From the NCBI GenBank assembly GCA_029959195.1, contig CP114127.1, positions 310,001-374,000 of the forward strand: a stretch of 64,000 bases of DNA, given 5' to 3'. Position numbers and translations under genes: made by a program. How positions within the stretch are numbered: position 1 is the stretch's first letter; each line of letters starts with the position of its first letter. The stretch is from Dictyophora rubrovolvata. Lineage: Eukaryota > Basidiomycota > Agaricomycetes > Phallales > Phallaceae. Under the pieces are notes generated by a model. It ran no database searches and had not been told where the DNA came from. It saw only the letters and a program-made list of their open reading frames with translations. This document shows positions 36,401-47,519 of the stretch, in pieces.

Positions 36401-38267
36401 ACAACAACAATAGGCATTCCACGGTAGCCCCATCCGAAACTGGCACTCCGTACGTCCCTCCTTCCTTAACCCCATCTCCAAAGTTTTTCTAATCCCCACG
36501 CAGATCATCCGAGAAGGTCTCCTAATGAAACCCCCACTCCACGGCCGCTCCTACGGCAACGGCGTCTACTTTGCCCAAGACGCGCGCGTGTCGATGATGG
36601 GCCCGTATGCCGGTTCGAGCTCGACGCGATGGTCCAAGTCTACTATTTGTCCTACTTCTGTTTTCGCGATTGCTGAGATTGTGAATTTACCGAGGGAGTT
36701 TGTTAGTGCGAGTCCTTATTATGTTGTGCAGTTTGTGGATTGGATTATGTGGTGTGTTGTTTTTTTTTTGTTTTTTTTTTTTTTTGAGATTGCGCTAATG
36801 TTTTGTTTTTTTTGGTTGGGTTGGGTAGTCGGTATCTTCTTGTTAAACGGGGAGGAAACGTTGGAACGACGGAGGAGTTGAATGAAGAAGATCAACTTGT
36901 ACCTGAGTTATCTGATTCGGATGCACGATATATGACGCTCGATCCGCTTAATAGGCTTACTGTCGGTGGAGAGATTGTTAGAATTCCGGAGCATTATGAG
37001 TATAAGCTTGATGCGCTGCTTGAGAGGAGGAGAATGGAGTGCGAGGGTGTAGGTGTGGGTGAAAGTGGAGAAGAGTTTTGGGATTGGGATTGGGATTCAG
37101 AGGATGAGATGATTCTTTTTGGGGAGTTTAACGTTGAGGTTGATGTTGATGTTGTTGAGGTTGCGGCGGTCGAATCTGAACGGGGGTCGGATGATACTAT
37201 CAAACCCCGACTCCTCAAAGACGAATGGACACACGATGAAACATGGGTCGACCCTAATCCCAATTCAAATTTAAATTTAAATCCACTCGCAACAGGATAT
37301 CAACTCCTCCCACCACCTTCACAGTCAACTCCACAAGCTCTTTTAGCACTACAAAGAGAATTTAAAACGATGATGAAGGAGCAGGAGACGGCGCTTAAGA
37401 ATGGGGCTGGGGCTGTTTCTGAGCTTGGGTGGTTTATTTTGTCGGAGTTGATGGAGGATAATTTGTTTAGGTGGATGGTTGAGTGAGTAGCGTGTTTCTT
37501 TGTTTGGGCCGGGGGGGTTTTTTTTTTTGAGGTTGTTGGGGTAGGTTGCATTCGTTTGATTCGAGTTTACCGATTGCGAAAGATATGGCCAAATAGTGGG
37601 TTTATTTATCTCGAACTGACTGGTTTTGATCATTCACATCTTTGTATATAGCAATATCCCCTCCTTTTTATTCGAAATCCGATTTCCAGACCGGTTCCCG
37701 ATTCAACCTCCTTTCTTCCGCGTCATTAAACCACGAGTTTTACCTTTTGCTCAGGTATGTAAAGTCACTCTCTCGTTTCTCATAACAGCTCGTCTCATGT
37801 GTAACAACGATAGGGAGGTGGAGGGCATATTACAGCCGGTGGATCGATCTGCATGGATCTTCTCACATCGGACGGATGGCTTCCTAGCTATAGGTGCAAT
37901 TTTGTTTTTGTTCCTCTCGCTTTGAAAACGTTTTCATGGAGCTTGTTTGTTTTTCAGTATCTCCGCGGTACTTTTACAAATTAAACTTGCTATCTCGAAT
38001 TTAGACCCTCGACCTGCTAGACTTGCGTCGAATTGGCAAACGTAAATCAAAATAATAACTCTCTTCATGATTAAATAATTGAATCTATCTGGTTTACAGT
38101 CCTTATTCGATTGGTGAAGCCTTGGAAGGGTATAAACGCGCTGCTAATACACATGGATGGAGAGTATGTTGTTGTCCTTTTTGTTCAATGTTTTTGTTTG
38201 TTTGTTGCTAATTTCGTTTGGGATTTTGATTTAGATTCCTGAAGGGTTCGAAAGAATCGCTCGATGA
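33472..38267 (+). CDS. PARP-type ADP-ribosyltransferase fused to UBE2Q-like E2 domain
   Basis: A long multi-exon gene. After a basic N-terminus (SPRKKRHRNAED) comes a region resembling an RWD/UBC-like fold (EGSVELVITVHPD), an acidic stretch, and a conserved block LKPYICASPLCTYQF interrupted by low-complexity inserts. The PARP catalytic domain follows: AFHGSPIRNWHSIIREG (triad His, codon 36420), LHGRSYGNGVYFAQDA (triad Tyr, 36567) and, across an intron, CRYLLVKRG with Tyr (36833) where PARP1 has Glu. The resulting H-Y-Y triad is typical of PARP16/PARP6/8 and predicts mono-ADP-ribosylation. The C-terminal E2 domain shows FEIRFPDRFPIQPPFFRVIK, HITAGGSICMDLLTSDGW with catalytic Cys (37850) and SISAVLLQIKLAI, the UBE2Q pattern. 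The stop at 38265-38267 follows IPEGFERIAR. PARP-UBC fusions of this clade are known in fungi; activity of both halves is inferred from kept residues. Confidence 0.86.
35509..35540 (+). repeat. Coding hexanucleotide microsatellite (GGATCT)n
   Basis: About five copies of GGATCT in frame within the PARP-UBE2Q gene, encoding alternating Gly-Ser. Nearby, CCCACG-type repeats at 35318-35352 encode His-Ala. Both sit in insert regions between conserved blocks and should vary between strains. Confidence 0.8.
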
Positions 38268-38548
38268 ACGATGGATGAATCGTGATGTGGTTGAATACAC
38301 GTTACAATTCTCTATCAGTCTTTAACTTGTCTACATAATTAACGCAAGCAACCTTAGAGTTTCTCTATTCAATTGGTTGTCCTTGTAGCTTTTCGCATTT
38401 TTGTTCTTGTTTTGATTTCTATTAGAATTCTACTTGTATGTCATCTTAAACAAATGCAGCAACAATACACATGTATTATCATAATCCAAAAAAATACAAC
38501 GCCCCGTCCGTAAACTCAAGAGACACCGAACCAAGTTATTCTTCTCCA

Positions 38549-41036
38549 TCAGATCATCGCTGATGGAACATCCCCTTTCTCCTCAGATTTAACACCCCAC
38601 CTTCTCGGAGATTCATAACATCGTTCAACAGTTCGTAAGATAGGGTACACGATCGCTGTAAAACCGAGGGACAGTTCAAATCCGACGTCTCCTCCAAAAG
38701 CAGGATCGCCAACTAGAATTCCAAAATATAAGTATCACAAGTTGAAAAAGAAAAAGAAAAAGAAAAAGAAAACACTGCCCCCCTCACTTTTTGCACCGAT
38801 TATACCGATATACCATAACGTCGCCATTCCTGTTACATTAAAGTTTTAAAATCTCAAAATCCATTGACAATTTATCACCCGCGTACCGAAAACAGCACCC
38901 ATTATACCGATGCACATTGAAATGGCAGCTGCAATACCGAGAGGAAGCCGTGTGTGGTCCATGTAATCGTCAACGTTGTAGTTACTCCATTTCGATTTTC
39001 GGAATATGACGTGTTCTTCTATTAGAATTGCGCTGTATATTGAGAGCCAGTACTAGAGAAATTTTGGAATTTTCGTTTGTATTTTTTTTTTCGATGAGAG
39101 GTGTGGGATTTGGGAACGTACGGAGAGGATTACGAGAAGTGTGTCTAGCCATGATTCGAAATGGCTTGCGCCGATTATGCTGAGGATTATGTATACGACT
39201 GTTCCGCCCATTACGAGGAAAACTCGCTTTTTTATGGGTAGTAATCAGTTTAGTTTTGTGGGGAGGTTGTTTTTGGGGGGAGAGATGACATACTGGAATG
39301 GCTTGAGCGTGTTTTCCAAGGACTTGGAACGTTAGTGCAAAGCTTGGATGCGATCATTAGTTAGGTAATCCTAAGGGCTCTGGGTTTTACATACCTGTAC
39401 ATATTTGGGATATCTAATTGGAAAAAAATGAGCCTTAAAAAAAGTAATATTGAAGCGACGTACTATTCGCAACAATACTCAAAGCCATCTTACCCAAAGC
39501 AAAAAAGGGAGTTCAGATATTTCCTGATTCACTCCACGACAAGGCGCCGTAACAACATGGGCTTACAATGACGAGACAGAATTTTCCAAACCCTTTAGCA
39601 GGCTCTAAAGCAGCACCAAGCAATCCACCCACGCCGCCACCGGCAAACGCGGTTTGCCAATCTGAGCGTGTCATAGTTCCGGTTGCTAGACCCGCCCCGA
39701 GTGATTGGACGAGGATTAGAGGTAAATTGAGGCCTATATAGTTGAAGAGGAATATTCCGGTTGATGAGGAGGTTGTGGACATTTGGACTGTGTAGTCTGA
39801 TAAAGAAAAAAGGTTAAGTTTGGCGGGTGAGGGTGAGAGTGAATCGGGTCCCACCGGCAGCATAACTACACCATCCGATTCCAAATCCAGAAATGGCAGC
39901 ACCAAAACTAAGCACTCCCCCTTTGACGCTCTCTAGTTCATCGCTCGGAACGGTTACGCTCCCTAAATCCATGTCTCGAGCAGACAGACCAAGCAAGACG
40001 AGGAATATAATAGCGATAGGAATCCACGCGTATCGTTCGTATGTGTGAACTACTTTGTACCCGAAAAATGGGGCGAGAAAGGATAAGAGTGCGATGATGA
40101 TTATTGCTAGTGCGGTGGGTATTTGGTGTGTTGTTGAGATGGCCCGGAGGGTTTGAGAGCCGACGATTGCTGAAAAAAGAGAAAACAAGAAAAGGAGGGG
40201 TTTTTCAGAGTGGGAAAAGATGGGGAAAAGGAGTTTGATTTACTGTTTATTGTTGACCAGCCGACACATGCGATGATGTTTAGGACGACGGGGAATAGTG
40301 AGACTAATCGTCGAGGATTGGATTAGCGGAGAAGAATTTTGTTAATACGGAAAAGGAGTACTAACCCCAGTATCCGAAGCTGAATCTTGTGATGGTCATT
40401 TGACGAAGCCCGAGTTTCGCGCCAAAGACGGAGAAGAAGGCAACAGGAAGCTGAAAAGTAGAAATTGAGCACAGGAAGAATTGGATAGTAATAAACTCCG
40501 TACAGTAGACAATAAATTGAAAAATATAATCGTCAAGATGGAAATTTTCCCGCTTAGTCCGAAAGTCGAAGGTCCTAACGTTCCCAAAGCGAGCGATGAA
40601 ATCTTTAGAAAAAGAATAGTCCAGGTAAATGAAAGAACTCTGTCAGTGGCAGGCTGCAGGCGCAGTAAAAAGTTATTCACCGTGCAATTAGCAGCCAACC
40701 ACAACCAAAGGTTATCCCACCAATCTCGTTTTGTAGGCGACACTTTTTCTTCTGGCAACACACGCTCGATACCGCGCACTTCAATACCGTACTTGTCTAT
40801 GGTTTTTACGACCGCCCACATCTAACATCGACACGAACGATCCCCGACGTCATTAGAAGGAACTTCCTTCGAGAAGAGATAGCATTTTTTCGAACCTTTC
40901 CCAGGATCCCATTGGACTTGAATGCTGCGCCCGCTCCTAACTCCTGGTCCTGCACGGCTGTGGCGATGCCATCTTCGCTGCCTTCAAGAAGGTCCGAAGG
41001 ATCCTTCTTTTCGTTGTCATATGAAGGAGAGGACAT
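38549..41036 (-). CDS. Purine-cytosine permease, FCY2-like (NCS1 family)
   Basis: Proton-coupled uptake of cytosine and purines at the plasma membrane. The start at 41036 gives a hydrophilic N-terminus (MSSPSYDNEKKDPSDLLEGS). Exon 1 ends at GILGK and splices to MWAVVKTIDKYGIEVRGIER and KRDWWDNLWLWLAANCTVNN, the NCS1 entry to TM1. The next blocks are GAKLGLRQMTITRFSFGYWG, the Fcy2-type motif; QTLRAISTTHQIPTALAIII; GYKVVHTYERYAWIPIAIIF; FGAAISGFGIGWCSYAA; YIGLNLPLILVQSLGAGLAT; and a C-terminal LGFTAIVYPILRTVERCYES block ending in GDVPSAMI (stop at 38549). Short introns throughout; about 500 aa expected, and no broken segment was noticed. It is divergently paired with a cytosine deaminase gene, which supports cytosine as a substrate. 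Confidence 0.88.
38744..38772. repeat. (AAAAAG)n microsatellite
   Basis: About five tandem GAAAAA units inside an intron of the permease gene. A simple purine tract with no function implied. Confidence 0.8.
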
Positions 41037-41522
41037 GGATTTGGTCTGGATCAAAGTTGGGGGGCATACCGGTTTTTTAACATACACGCCTGAGCGTATT
41101 TTTTTAGATTTCTATTTGCTGGCGATAAGACAATCGGAAGCGGTCACGTGACCGACTGGAGTTCCCTTTTTTGAAAATTTTATCCAGCGTTTCGAAGGCC
41201 AAATATGAATTAAATACAGTCAGTAAGATAAACAAGGGTTCTTACATTCTACTTTTTCGTGCTTGGGGTGTAATAAGTCTTGAAAGCTGTTCAGTTTATT
41301 GGTCGAGTAATTTCCGTATGTCATCAGGAACGAGGTAAACTTACGCGTTCGGCAATAACCATCTCATCCTGCTCGGACCCGGACTCGGATCATCTTTCTT
41401 ATCTCTCGCTCTGCTCCCTTATCGCGTTTGTTTTTTATTTTCGCTTCCCACAGTCCCAAGTTAAAAAAACCCAGTGCACACGACTCGCGAACACTCGCGA
41501 AAGCACATTCTGAGCCTTGAGC
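41037..41522. promoter_or_regulatory. Divergent promoter of cytosine permease and deaminase genes
   Basis: 486 bp between the two start codons. A perfect 14-bp palindrome CGGTCACGTGACCG lies at 41141-41154, centred on an E-box CACGTG (bHLH-type site). GATA-type sites lie at 41124-41129 (GATAAG), 41180-41185 (TTATCC), 41226-41231 (AGATAA), 41398-41404 (CTTATCT) and 41418-41424 (CTTATCG). Fungal AreA/Nit2-type nitrogen regulators bind HGATAR, so nitrogen control of a nucleobase-catabolism pair is plausible. Factor identity is inference. Confidence 0.55.
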
Positions 41523-42386
41523 ATGCCAATACAAGAACAAAAGGAAAAAGCGGCTGAGAATGTGCATGGTGATATTTCGAATGGAGACGTCGTTGCCGAT
41601 GTATCTGTTTTTGACAGAAAACATATGAAGCATGCGTTAGCGCAGGCTGAAATTGGATTAAAGGAGGGCGGTGTCCCGATTGGAGCTGCGCTGGTGAGAG
41701 CCTTGTGTGTTATAGTTTGGCGTCTGTGCTAAAATGATCTCTTCCTTTCCTCATACAATGCGATGATAAGGTAACGGCTGATGGCATCGTGCTCGGTGTT
41801 GGAAGGAATAGGCGGGTTCAATATGGAAGCGCCATACGACACGGAGAAGTGCGTTTCAATTGTTACGTATAGATCTTTTTTTTTTAAAAAAAAAGGACAT
41901 GCGGATCGAGTCTAAAGAATAATCTGATTTGAGAAGATGGATTGCTTTGAAAATGCCGGTCGGCTGTCCGCGAAGACCTATCGAGAGTGCACAATGTTCA
42001 CGACGCTTTCGCCTTGTTCTATGTGTACCGGTGCTATTGTGTTGTTTGGTATCAAAAGAGTGCGTCATAATATTCTATAATTTGATCGGTTATGTTGATG
42101 GTTCTGTGAGAAGGTTGTGATTGGGGAAAATTCGACGTTTCTGGGTAAGCTGTCATTGTATTACAGCGGGTAATAATAGACAAAGGCCGCCTTTCGAAGG
42201 GTCGGAGGGAACACTACATGATCATGGCGTAGAGGTTGTTAATCTAGGTAAGGAGAAAAGTCCGCGTAATACGTTGTGCTGGTGATGTATACTCTTGTCA
42301 TAGACCTTCCTGAGTGCAAGGAATGGATGTCGATGTTTATTGCGGCAAATCCTACAGTGTGGAATGAAGACATTGGAGAATTATGA
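41523..42386 (+). CDS. FCY1: Cytosine deaminase, FCY1-like
   Basis: Deaminates cytosine to uracil plus ammonia, feeding pyrimidine salvage and nitrogen supply. A cytosolic Zn-dependent CDA-fold dimer. Start at 41523 (MPIQEQKEKAAEN). Blocks match yeast Fcy1: HALAQAEIGLKEGGVPIGAA, VLGVGRNRRVQYGSAIRHGE with the zinc His and proton-shuttle Glu (HGE), ENAGRLSAKTYRECTMFTTL, then SPCSMCTGAIVLFGIKR with the two zinc Cys (PCSMC), VVIGENSTFLGGEGTLHDHG, and a C-terminus ending WNEDIGEL (stop 42384-42386). At least five introns, several near 50-75 nt. The N-terminus is about 25 residues longer than the yeast enzyme. Zinc ligands and the catalytic Glu are all present. Confidence 0.92.
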
Positions 42387-42749
42387 TACGGCTCTATACC
42401 ATGGGATAACGTTTTATTAACGGCCTGTGTTAGCCGTTCTGGAACACCCAGGAAGGTAAATCTGCGAAACCAATCGGATGAGGATTCTGTAAAAACGCCA
42501 TTGAATTGGATTACTGGGTGTATAGACGAGCTTTAGAGGTTTCTATGATAGACTTGGATATCAAATAAATGTGATGTGGATTGAAAAGCCAGATAAAGGG
42601 CTTGGAGAAATTGAAGTCGTGTTCGTTCTCAAGCGCTAAAAACTCAGAGCGCCTAGTGCTTTGTCATTCGTTCGCTTTTCTCAGAACGCAAGCCTCGTTG
42701 CATTCTCTTGCACACATCCGGTTTCGCTGGCTATTTTGACTATCGTCTA
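42387..42749. other. Intergenic between convergent genes
   Basis: 363 bp separating the 3' ends of the deaminase and the HET gene. Presumably two 3' UTRs; nothing else is seen. Confidence 0.4.
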
Positions 42750-45475
42750 CTAGGTGATACACCATCTTTGGCTTGTATTTAACATCCGTCCATTTAGAAT
42801 CTGATGTCCTTCAAGAAAACTCTCTTCAGCAGTATTACTCCTAGAAAACTTTCCATGTCCAACTATAGTACCATAATATTCATACGCATCCTGATCCTGA
42901 TCCTTACGAGAAACACGTATCTTTTCAATCTGAAGAATTGCAGCCGTACTAGCAAATCCCGGAACCTCCCAAAAAAGAATCCCAATCTCTCGATATGGTG
43001 GCTCCTTCCAATAGACAAGTTCGTAAATCTCACCGGTATCAGTATCCTTCAGGTAAGACAATGGTTGGCTTAGTCTATCTCCTTTTCCGGTCAATAAGAA
43101 ACCACTGTTGTGGATATGCAACCCGTCCGGTTCACAAGTCCCCAATCCTTCAAAGTCCGTATCAACCTCCCTCAGTTCCTCGTGCATCAAACGAATCGTT
43201 TTGAGTCTCCCGGGGGGAAAGGAAGCTAACGATGCAGGGGCCCATCTGAATGGAGGTTTTTGGAGCAGAGACGGTTCTGGTTTTGATCCAGCGACGTCAT
43301 CCGAAACGGCTTCGAAAAGAACCACTTTTGGTACTTTCCCTAATTCAAGGTAGAACATTGTCATACGCTCCTCAACGTTTTGCGATTTGAGCAAATTCTC
43401 CGCCAGGCGACCAAGTAAAAAGGTAAGGCAGAGAGGTTCGTCCTCTTGTTTGCTGGTTGAACGTTTCCTGACAGCATCGGCAAGTCTAAAAAACTGAGGA
43501 TTCATATCATTCGTTTCCATAAGCGACTGCAGTGAGGGTAAACGCTCGTCCATCGCCCACAATATAAAACTCTCGAAAAGTACCTCCGATTTCAAGTTGT
43601 CGACTGTGTAAAAGTCAGAGGAGTCCGAATCCCCTGACTCGGAGTCACAAACGAAAGTTGGGTTATTTTTGTGGGAGAGATCTATTTGATGATATTTGAA
43701 TTTAGTGTGCGATCTACTCCACTCCACTAGGTCTTCCTTCATCTGGAAAAACAGCTTTTCATTATCACTTGTCGCCAATGTATAAACGGCTTCTTTGAGC
43801 GTCCAAAGTCGTTTAGCCCATCCCCCACAAAATATCCTTATGCCAATTTCCATGTTTGAGATCACTCGGGTGTCCAGATTATATAACTCTCGGTCTAGTA
43901 CGAGAGTTGCTGTGGCGTCACGGAATGTTTCCCGTATTTGATGGATAGCTAATCTTCGATAATCCTTGAGGTGGGGCGCCACGGGGATGCAAAGCGTGTC
44001 TATCCAGAAAGCGAGCCTGAGCTGGGCCTCTCCATGATCTTGGCGGACTATATTCATCAATCTGTCGATCAAGTTGCGAAGACGAAGCAGCTGGCAATGC
44101 GGTAGAGAGTTTTCTCGGGGATTCCCAAGTCCATCCGCCCCTACCACGTTCATTATTCTGTCAGTCAAACACAGTTGATTTCAATTATTTCTTACTTACA
44201 AACGTGACTTATTGCAATATAAGGTCGATTTTCTCCATCAACGACTGTTAATGCTATAGTATCTGATGCGTCGTCTGAATCCGATGATATGGTTATTTTC
44301 GGTATTTGATTTCTTTCCAAAGAATCCTTCAACTGTTCGGGATCGATGGCGATGAAAGAACAGTTGCACTCGTCCGAAACATGTGCAGTTCGGTATGTCG
44401 CTGTATCTGTTTGGTTTGCTAGACATTTTGTTTCCGTACACTTGCTATGATCCCGAGGCGCATGAGGACGTTCTAAATAATAAGCAAAAAACTTGGAATC
44501 GTGACCTAATCCATCCAATTCGCTGACAGAGCACCATCCACGTGGAAGAGGTTGCTTCTCGAGCAAAAGCTGCATCGTTGATTGTCCTTCCGGCAACCAA
44601 AGGATATTGGCAAGACACGAGATGGGTTTTGTTTCTTCCCAACAATTAGTCCAGGAGGGGATGTAATGTAACGCCGTTATCACAATCGTCCGAAGCACGA
44701 TACTAATCGAGCTCAGAACAAGGCATTCTTCAAATGTGTATTCGTGTTCGTCATCTAGTGTTCGGCGGGTGATGATAAGTTGAACGTGGCGAGCAACTCG
44801 TAGTAATTCTATCATCAAGGATGCTGGCTCCAGATGTAATCGCTGCGACGAAGATGTGTTGTATAATCGTCCCGGTAGACCGTTCAGAGGCTCTGTAGTG
44901 ACCATTCCTTCCACAATAAAAGTCTTCGTGACATTCAGGCTCAATCCGCACAAAGCACAAATCTCATCCAAAGCGCCAAAGAAAAGCCAGGCTTGCAAGA
45001 AAGCGATTTTCTCTATTGTAGGTGTAGGTGTAGAGGGGGCTTTGAGCCCTTCCTTTGTAACAGCAGGACATGCCAAGCCATAGGGGGCCTCGAAAGCTTC
45101 CTTGTAGCCTTGTGCTTTACAAGTACCCGGAGGACAGTCAGAATGGCACCACCGATCTTCTCGATTGACTTTCCAACCCATTCTTGTGGGAAAATTCCAA
45201 AATCCGAGGTTGTCATATGGCATGGTGTTGCATAGAAGTGGGACTTTTATGGGAATGAATTCGGGGTGTCTGTCAGCGTCGAGAAGGCGTTGGCCGACTG
45301 TCGGGCTTTTAGCATGAGCGTCGGTTTCGGGAAACTCGGGATTAGAAATTCCATTATTGACGGGGATGTCGTCAAACTCGCAATCTGATTCTGGCTCTAA
45401 AGCTGAAGTCTGAGAATCGAGTTCAGTCTCCCGTGTTGAGTTGAAAAACGGTCCGGGTATTAATGATTGTTCCAT
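42750..45475 (-). CDS. HET-domain (heterokaryon incompatibility-like) protein, 888 aa
   Basis: Two exons: 45475-44200 and 44140-42750. They are joined by a 59-nt intron (GTAAGT...GGTAG) that splits a Trp codon and creates ISHVWADGLGN. The HET domain spans about residues 410-560: RPYIAISHVWADGLGN, LRLAFWIDTLCIPV and ATLVLDRELYNL, followed by GGWAKRLWTLKEAVYT. These are the three hallmark blocks of the family. The N-terminal 400 residues hold a Cys-containing segment (WCHSDCPPGTCKAQGY) and FLQAWLFFGALDEICALCGL, often seen in basidiomycete HET proteins. In ascomycetes HET proteins trigger cell death on allorecognition; in agaricomycetes they form large families of mostly unknown role. No partner domain such as NACHT is attached. 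It appears intact. Confidence 0.88.
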
Positions 45476-46024
45476 TGGGTATGGTCGTAAGTAGGATGAT
45501 GCATAGCATGTTTATAACGATAAGCTGTTGACACGTTGCATCATTGAAGGAGGAACGAGTTCCTTGTCGTCAGCAGAGTGGCGCCTATAGTACCCCGCCG
45601 GACCAATAGGAATTTTAATAAACTTTTGTAGTTGTTCGTGTCATTCCGTCAACAACGCCCCATACTGAAACATGTTTAAAACGAGTGTTATCCTCCAAGT
45701 AATTCTGTAGGAGACCCGACTCTAATAATTACAATCCTAAATACCAGTCAACTTATTTGATAGAAGGTTGTCGCGCATCAACAAGACTTAATGAATGAGA
45801 ATCATTTTAATGGATGAAGGACTTCGCCCCTCCCTAAATCTCCAATTCGTGTTTCAAACCTCCGGAGGATGATCGAAGGTCCGGCCATTCCCCACCCATT
45901 ATTGGCTCTTTTGGCTAATTAAATATTTCAAATGAAGTTCGAAATGCGTTGCGACAAAAAGAAACGTATTTGAAAAGACTACATTATGGATAATGAAATC
46001 AAAGTCAGACATTGAATTCACGAG
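45476..46024. other. Intergenic, no gene seen
   Basis: 549 bp holding the HET gene promoter and the 3' flank of SDR gene 1. No frame longer than about 60 codons carries a motif. Confidence 0.4.
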
Positions 46025-46974
46025 CTACCAGGGAATCTCATCTCCGTTAAATGATTTGAACTTCCCGCTGTCTGCAGGAGTAGCGGCAACTACCAACTTG
46101 AGCTGATTTTCAACACTGAAATCGACATCATACATGGCATTTGAGCCACCCATGTCTATATTGTTAGTTGTTAAAAGAACTAGATCCAGGGTAACAAGTT
46201 AGACCCACCAGTCTTCAACCATCCAGGTGCCATGGATATCACAATAATGTTAGGCTTTTCGAGGGCTTGCTTGGCCGTCTATGTGAAAGGTATTCATTAA
46301 CGTAACAAAATTGGGGATAGTATGAAGGAAGACATACCAGCATATTCAGAGCAGCTTTGCTGATGGCATAGCCCGCAGCAGGCGGGGTTATCGCAACTCT
46401 TGCTATGCTCCCTACTCTACTACTCATGTTGACCAACACAGACCCGCCAGGCCTCTTACTTCGCTCAAGGAGAGGTAGGAAGTTTTGATAAACTAAAACA
46501 GATCCGACGACGTTTGTTTGGAAAACATCTATCATTTCATCCGGCTTTATCATAGATGGTGTTTCTGTATTACTGTACTGAAGATTGAATTACAGCTTCA
46601 AGTTTATCTCTTTACCATTGAAACGTCACGCACGCTTATACCAGCATTGCTGATAAGATAATCCAACCCTCGGTCGTGTAGAATAGTTTCTATGAGTTTG
46701 GCTGCTGATGCGATACTCTTTGGATTGCGAACGTCTAATTCGACTATTTCAACCAAACCTGGAGCATTAGCTTCTTGTAGTTGTCGAAGCGCAATTGCGG
46801 TGTCTGGGGAACGGACAGTCGCAAAGACCGTATCTCCTTTTCCGATGATTTGTCGAACATACTCTAAACCAATACCTCGAGAAGCACTGACACCCGAAAG
46901 TCTAATAAATTATACCTTGCGGTAGACACTATCCAGACTCACCCCGTTATTAACCAAGTTGAAGGCGTTGTCAT
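46025..46974 (-). CDS. Short-chain dehydrogenase/reductase, C-factor-like, paralogue 1
   Basis: A classical SDR with NAD(P)-binding Rossmann fold. Exon 1 is short: from 46974, MTTPSTWLITG, where the codon is split by the intron, then ASRGIGLEYVRQIIGKGDTV (TGxxxGIG motif). It continues with VRSPDTA, ELDVRNPKSI, DYLISNAGISV (NAG motif), FQTNVVGSVLVYQNFLPLLE, VLVNMSSRVGSIARV, the catalytic YAISKAALNM (Tyr-x-x-x-Lys), and after an intron NIIVISMAPGWLKTD, ending SGKFKSFNGDEIPW with stop at 46025. All catalytic residues are present, and length near 250 aa is normal. Closest in layout to the sniffer/C-factor SDR subgroup. The substrate is unknown. A paralogue on the same strand lies at 52.6-53.6 kb. 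Confidence 0.88.
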
Positions 46975-47519
46975 TGATGTCTGACTGGTGCTGGTGTGTC
47001 AGTGGGAATCGAGTGTTTCCGGCTTCCGCTGCACTACCTTCTTATATACAAAGATGACGTCGGGGTTTTCATAGATAATCTGGGTTGTGTTCAACTGATG
47101 CACGTGTCGTCTTCGCCAGTTTCCGGTCCAATCAATGTCAGAACCGAATTCGAAATGAATTAAAAGCTCAACAAAGTGGGGTGAGCATATGGATTGTGCC
47201 AGCGCAGACGTATAATTCAGATGAGAGATTATCAGTCGGCCGATCTGTTGAATAATTATCTTGATCAGTGTTGGTATCGGAGTCGCCGGCTAACAGTCAA
47301 ATTAATATTGCGTCGTCGCCGACGACGCATTAGTTAAGTCTTAGTAAAATATTATAAATCCCGGTAGTTAGTTTTCACCTTTTCATATTTATAATTTTGT
47401 ATATAAAGCTCTATATTTCGAGCACTAAATAACAAGTTCTATCTAAATCATAACCGCTAGTTGCGACAATCAGTTATTTGAAGGAGAATAGAAGAATAGA
47501 ATAGTACTATTTCATCCTC
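46975..47519. other. SDR paralogue 1 upstream region
   Basis: 545 bp without a gene. It contains the 21-bp palindrome listed separately. Short stretches resemble the region upstream of paralogue 2 (for example GTGAGCATATGGA against GTGAGCGTATGGA), consistent with a duplication that included the promoter. Confidence 0.4.
47309..47329. promoter_or_regulatory. Perfect 21-bp palindrome TGCGTCGTCG-c-CGACGACGCA
   Basis: Two exact 10-bp arms around a single C. It lies 335 bp upstream of SDR paralogue 1 and about 190 bp upstream of the decayed plus-strand locus. It could be a dimeric factor site or a short hairpin. I do not see it upstream of paralogue 2. Confidence 0.5.
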
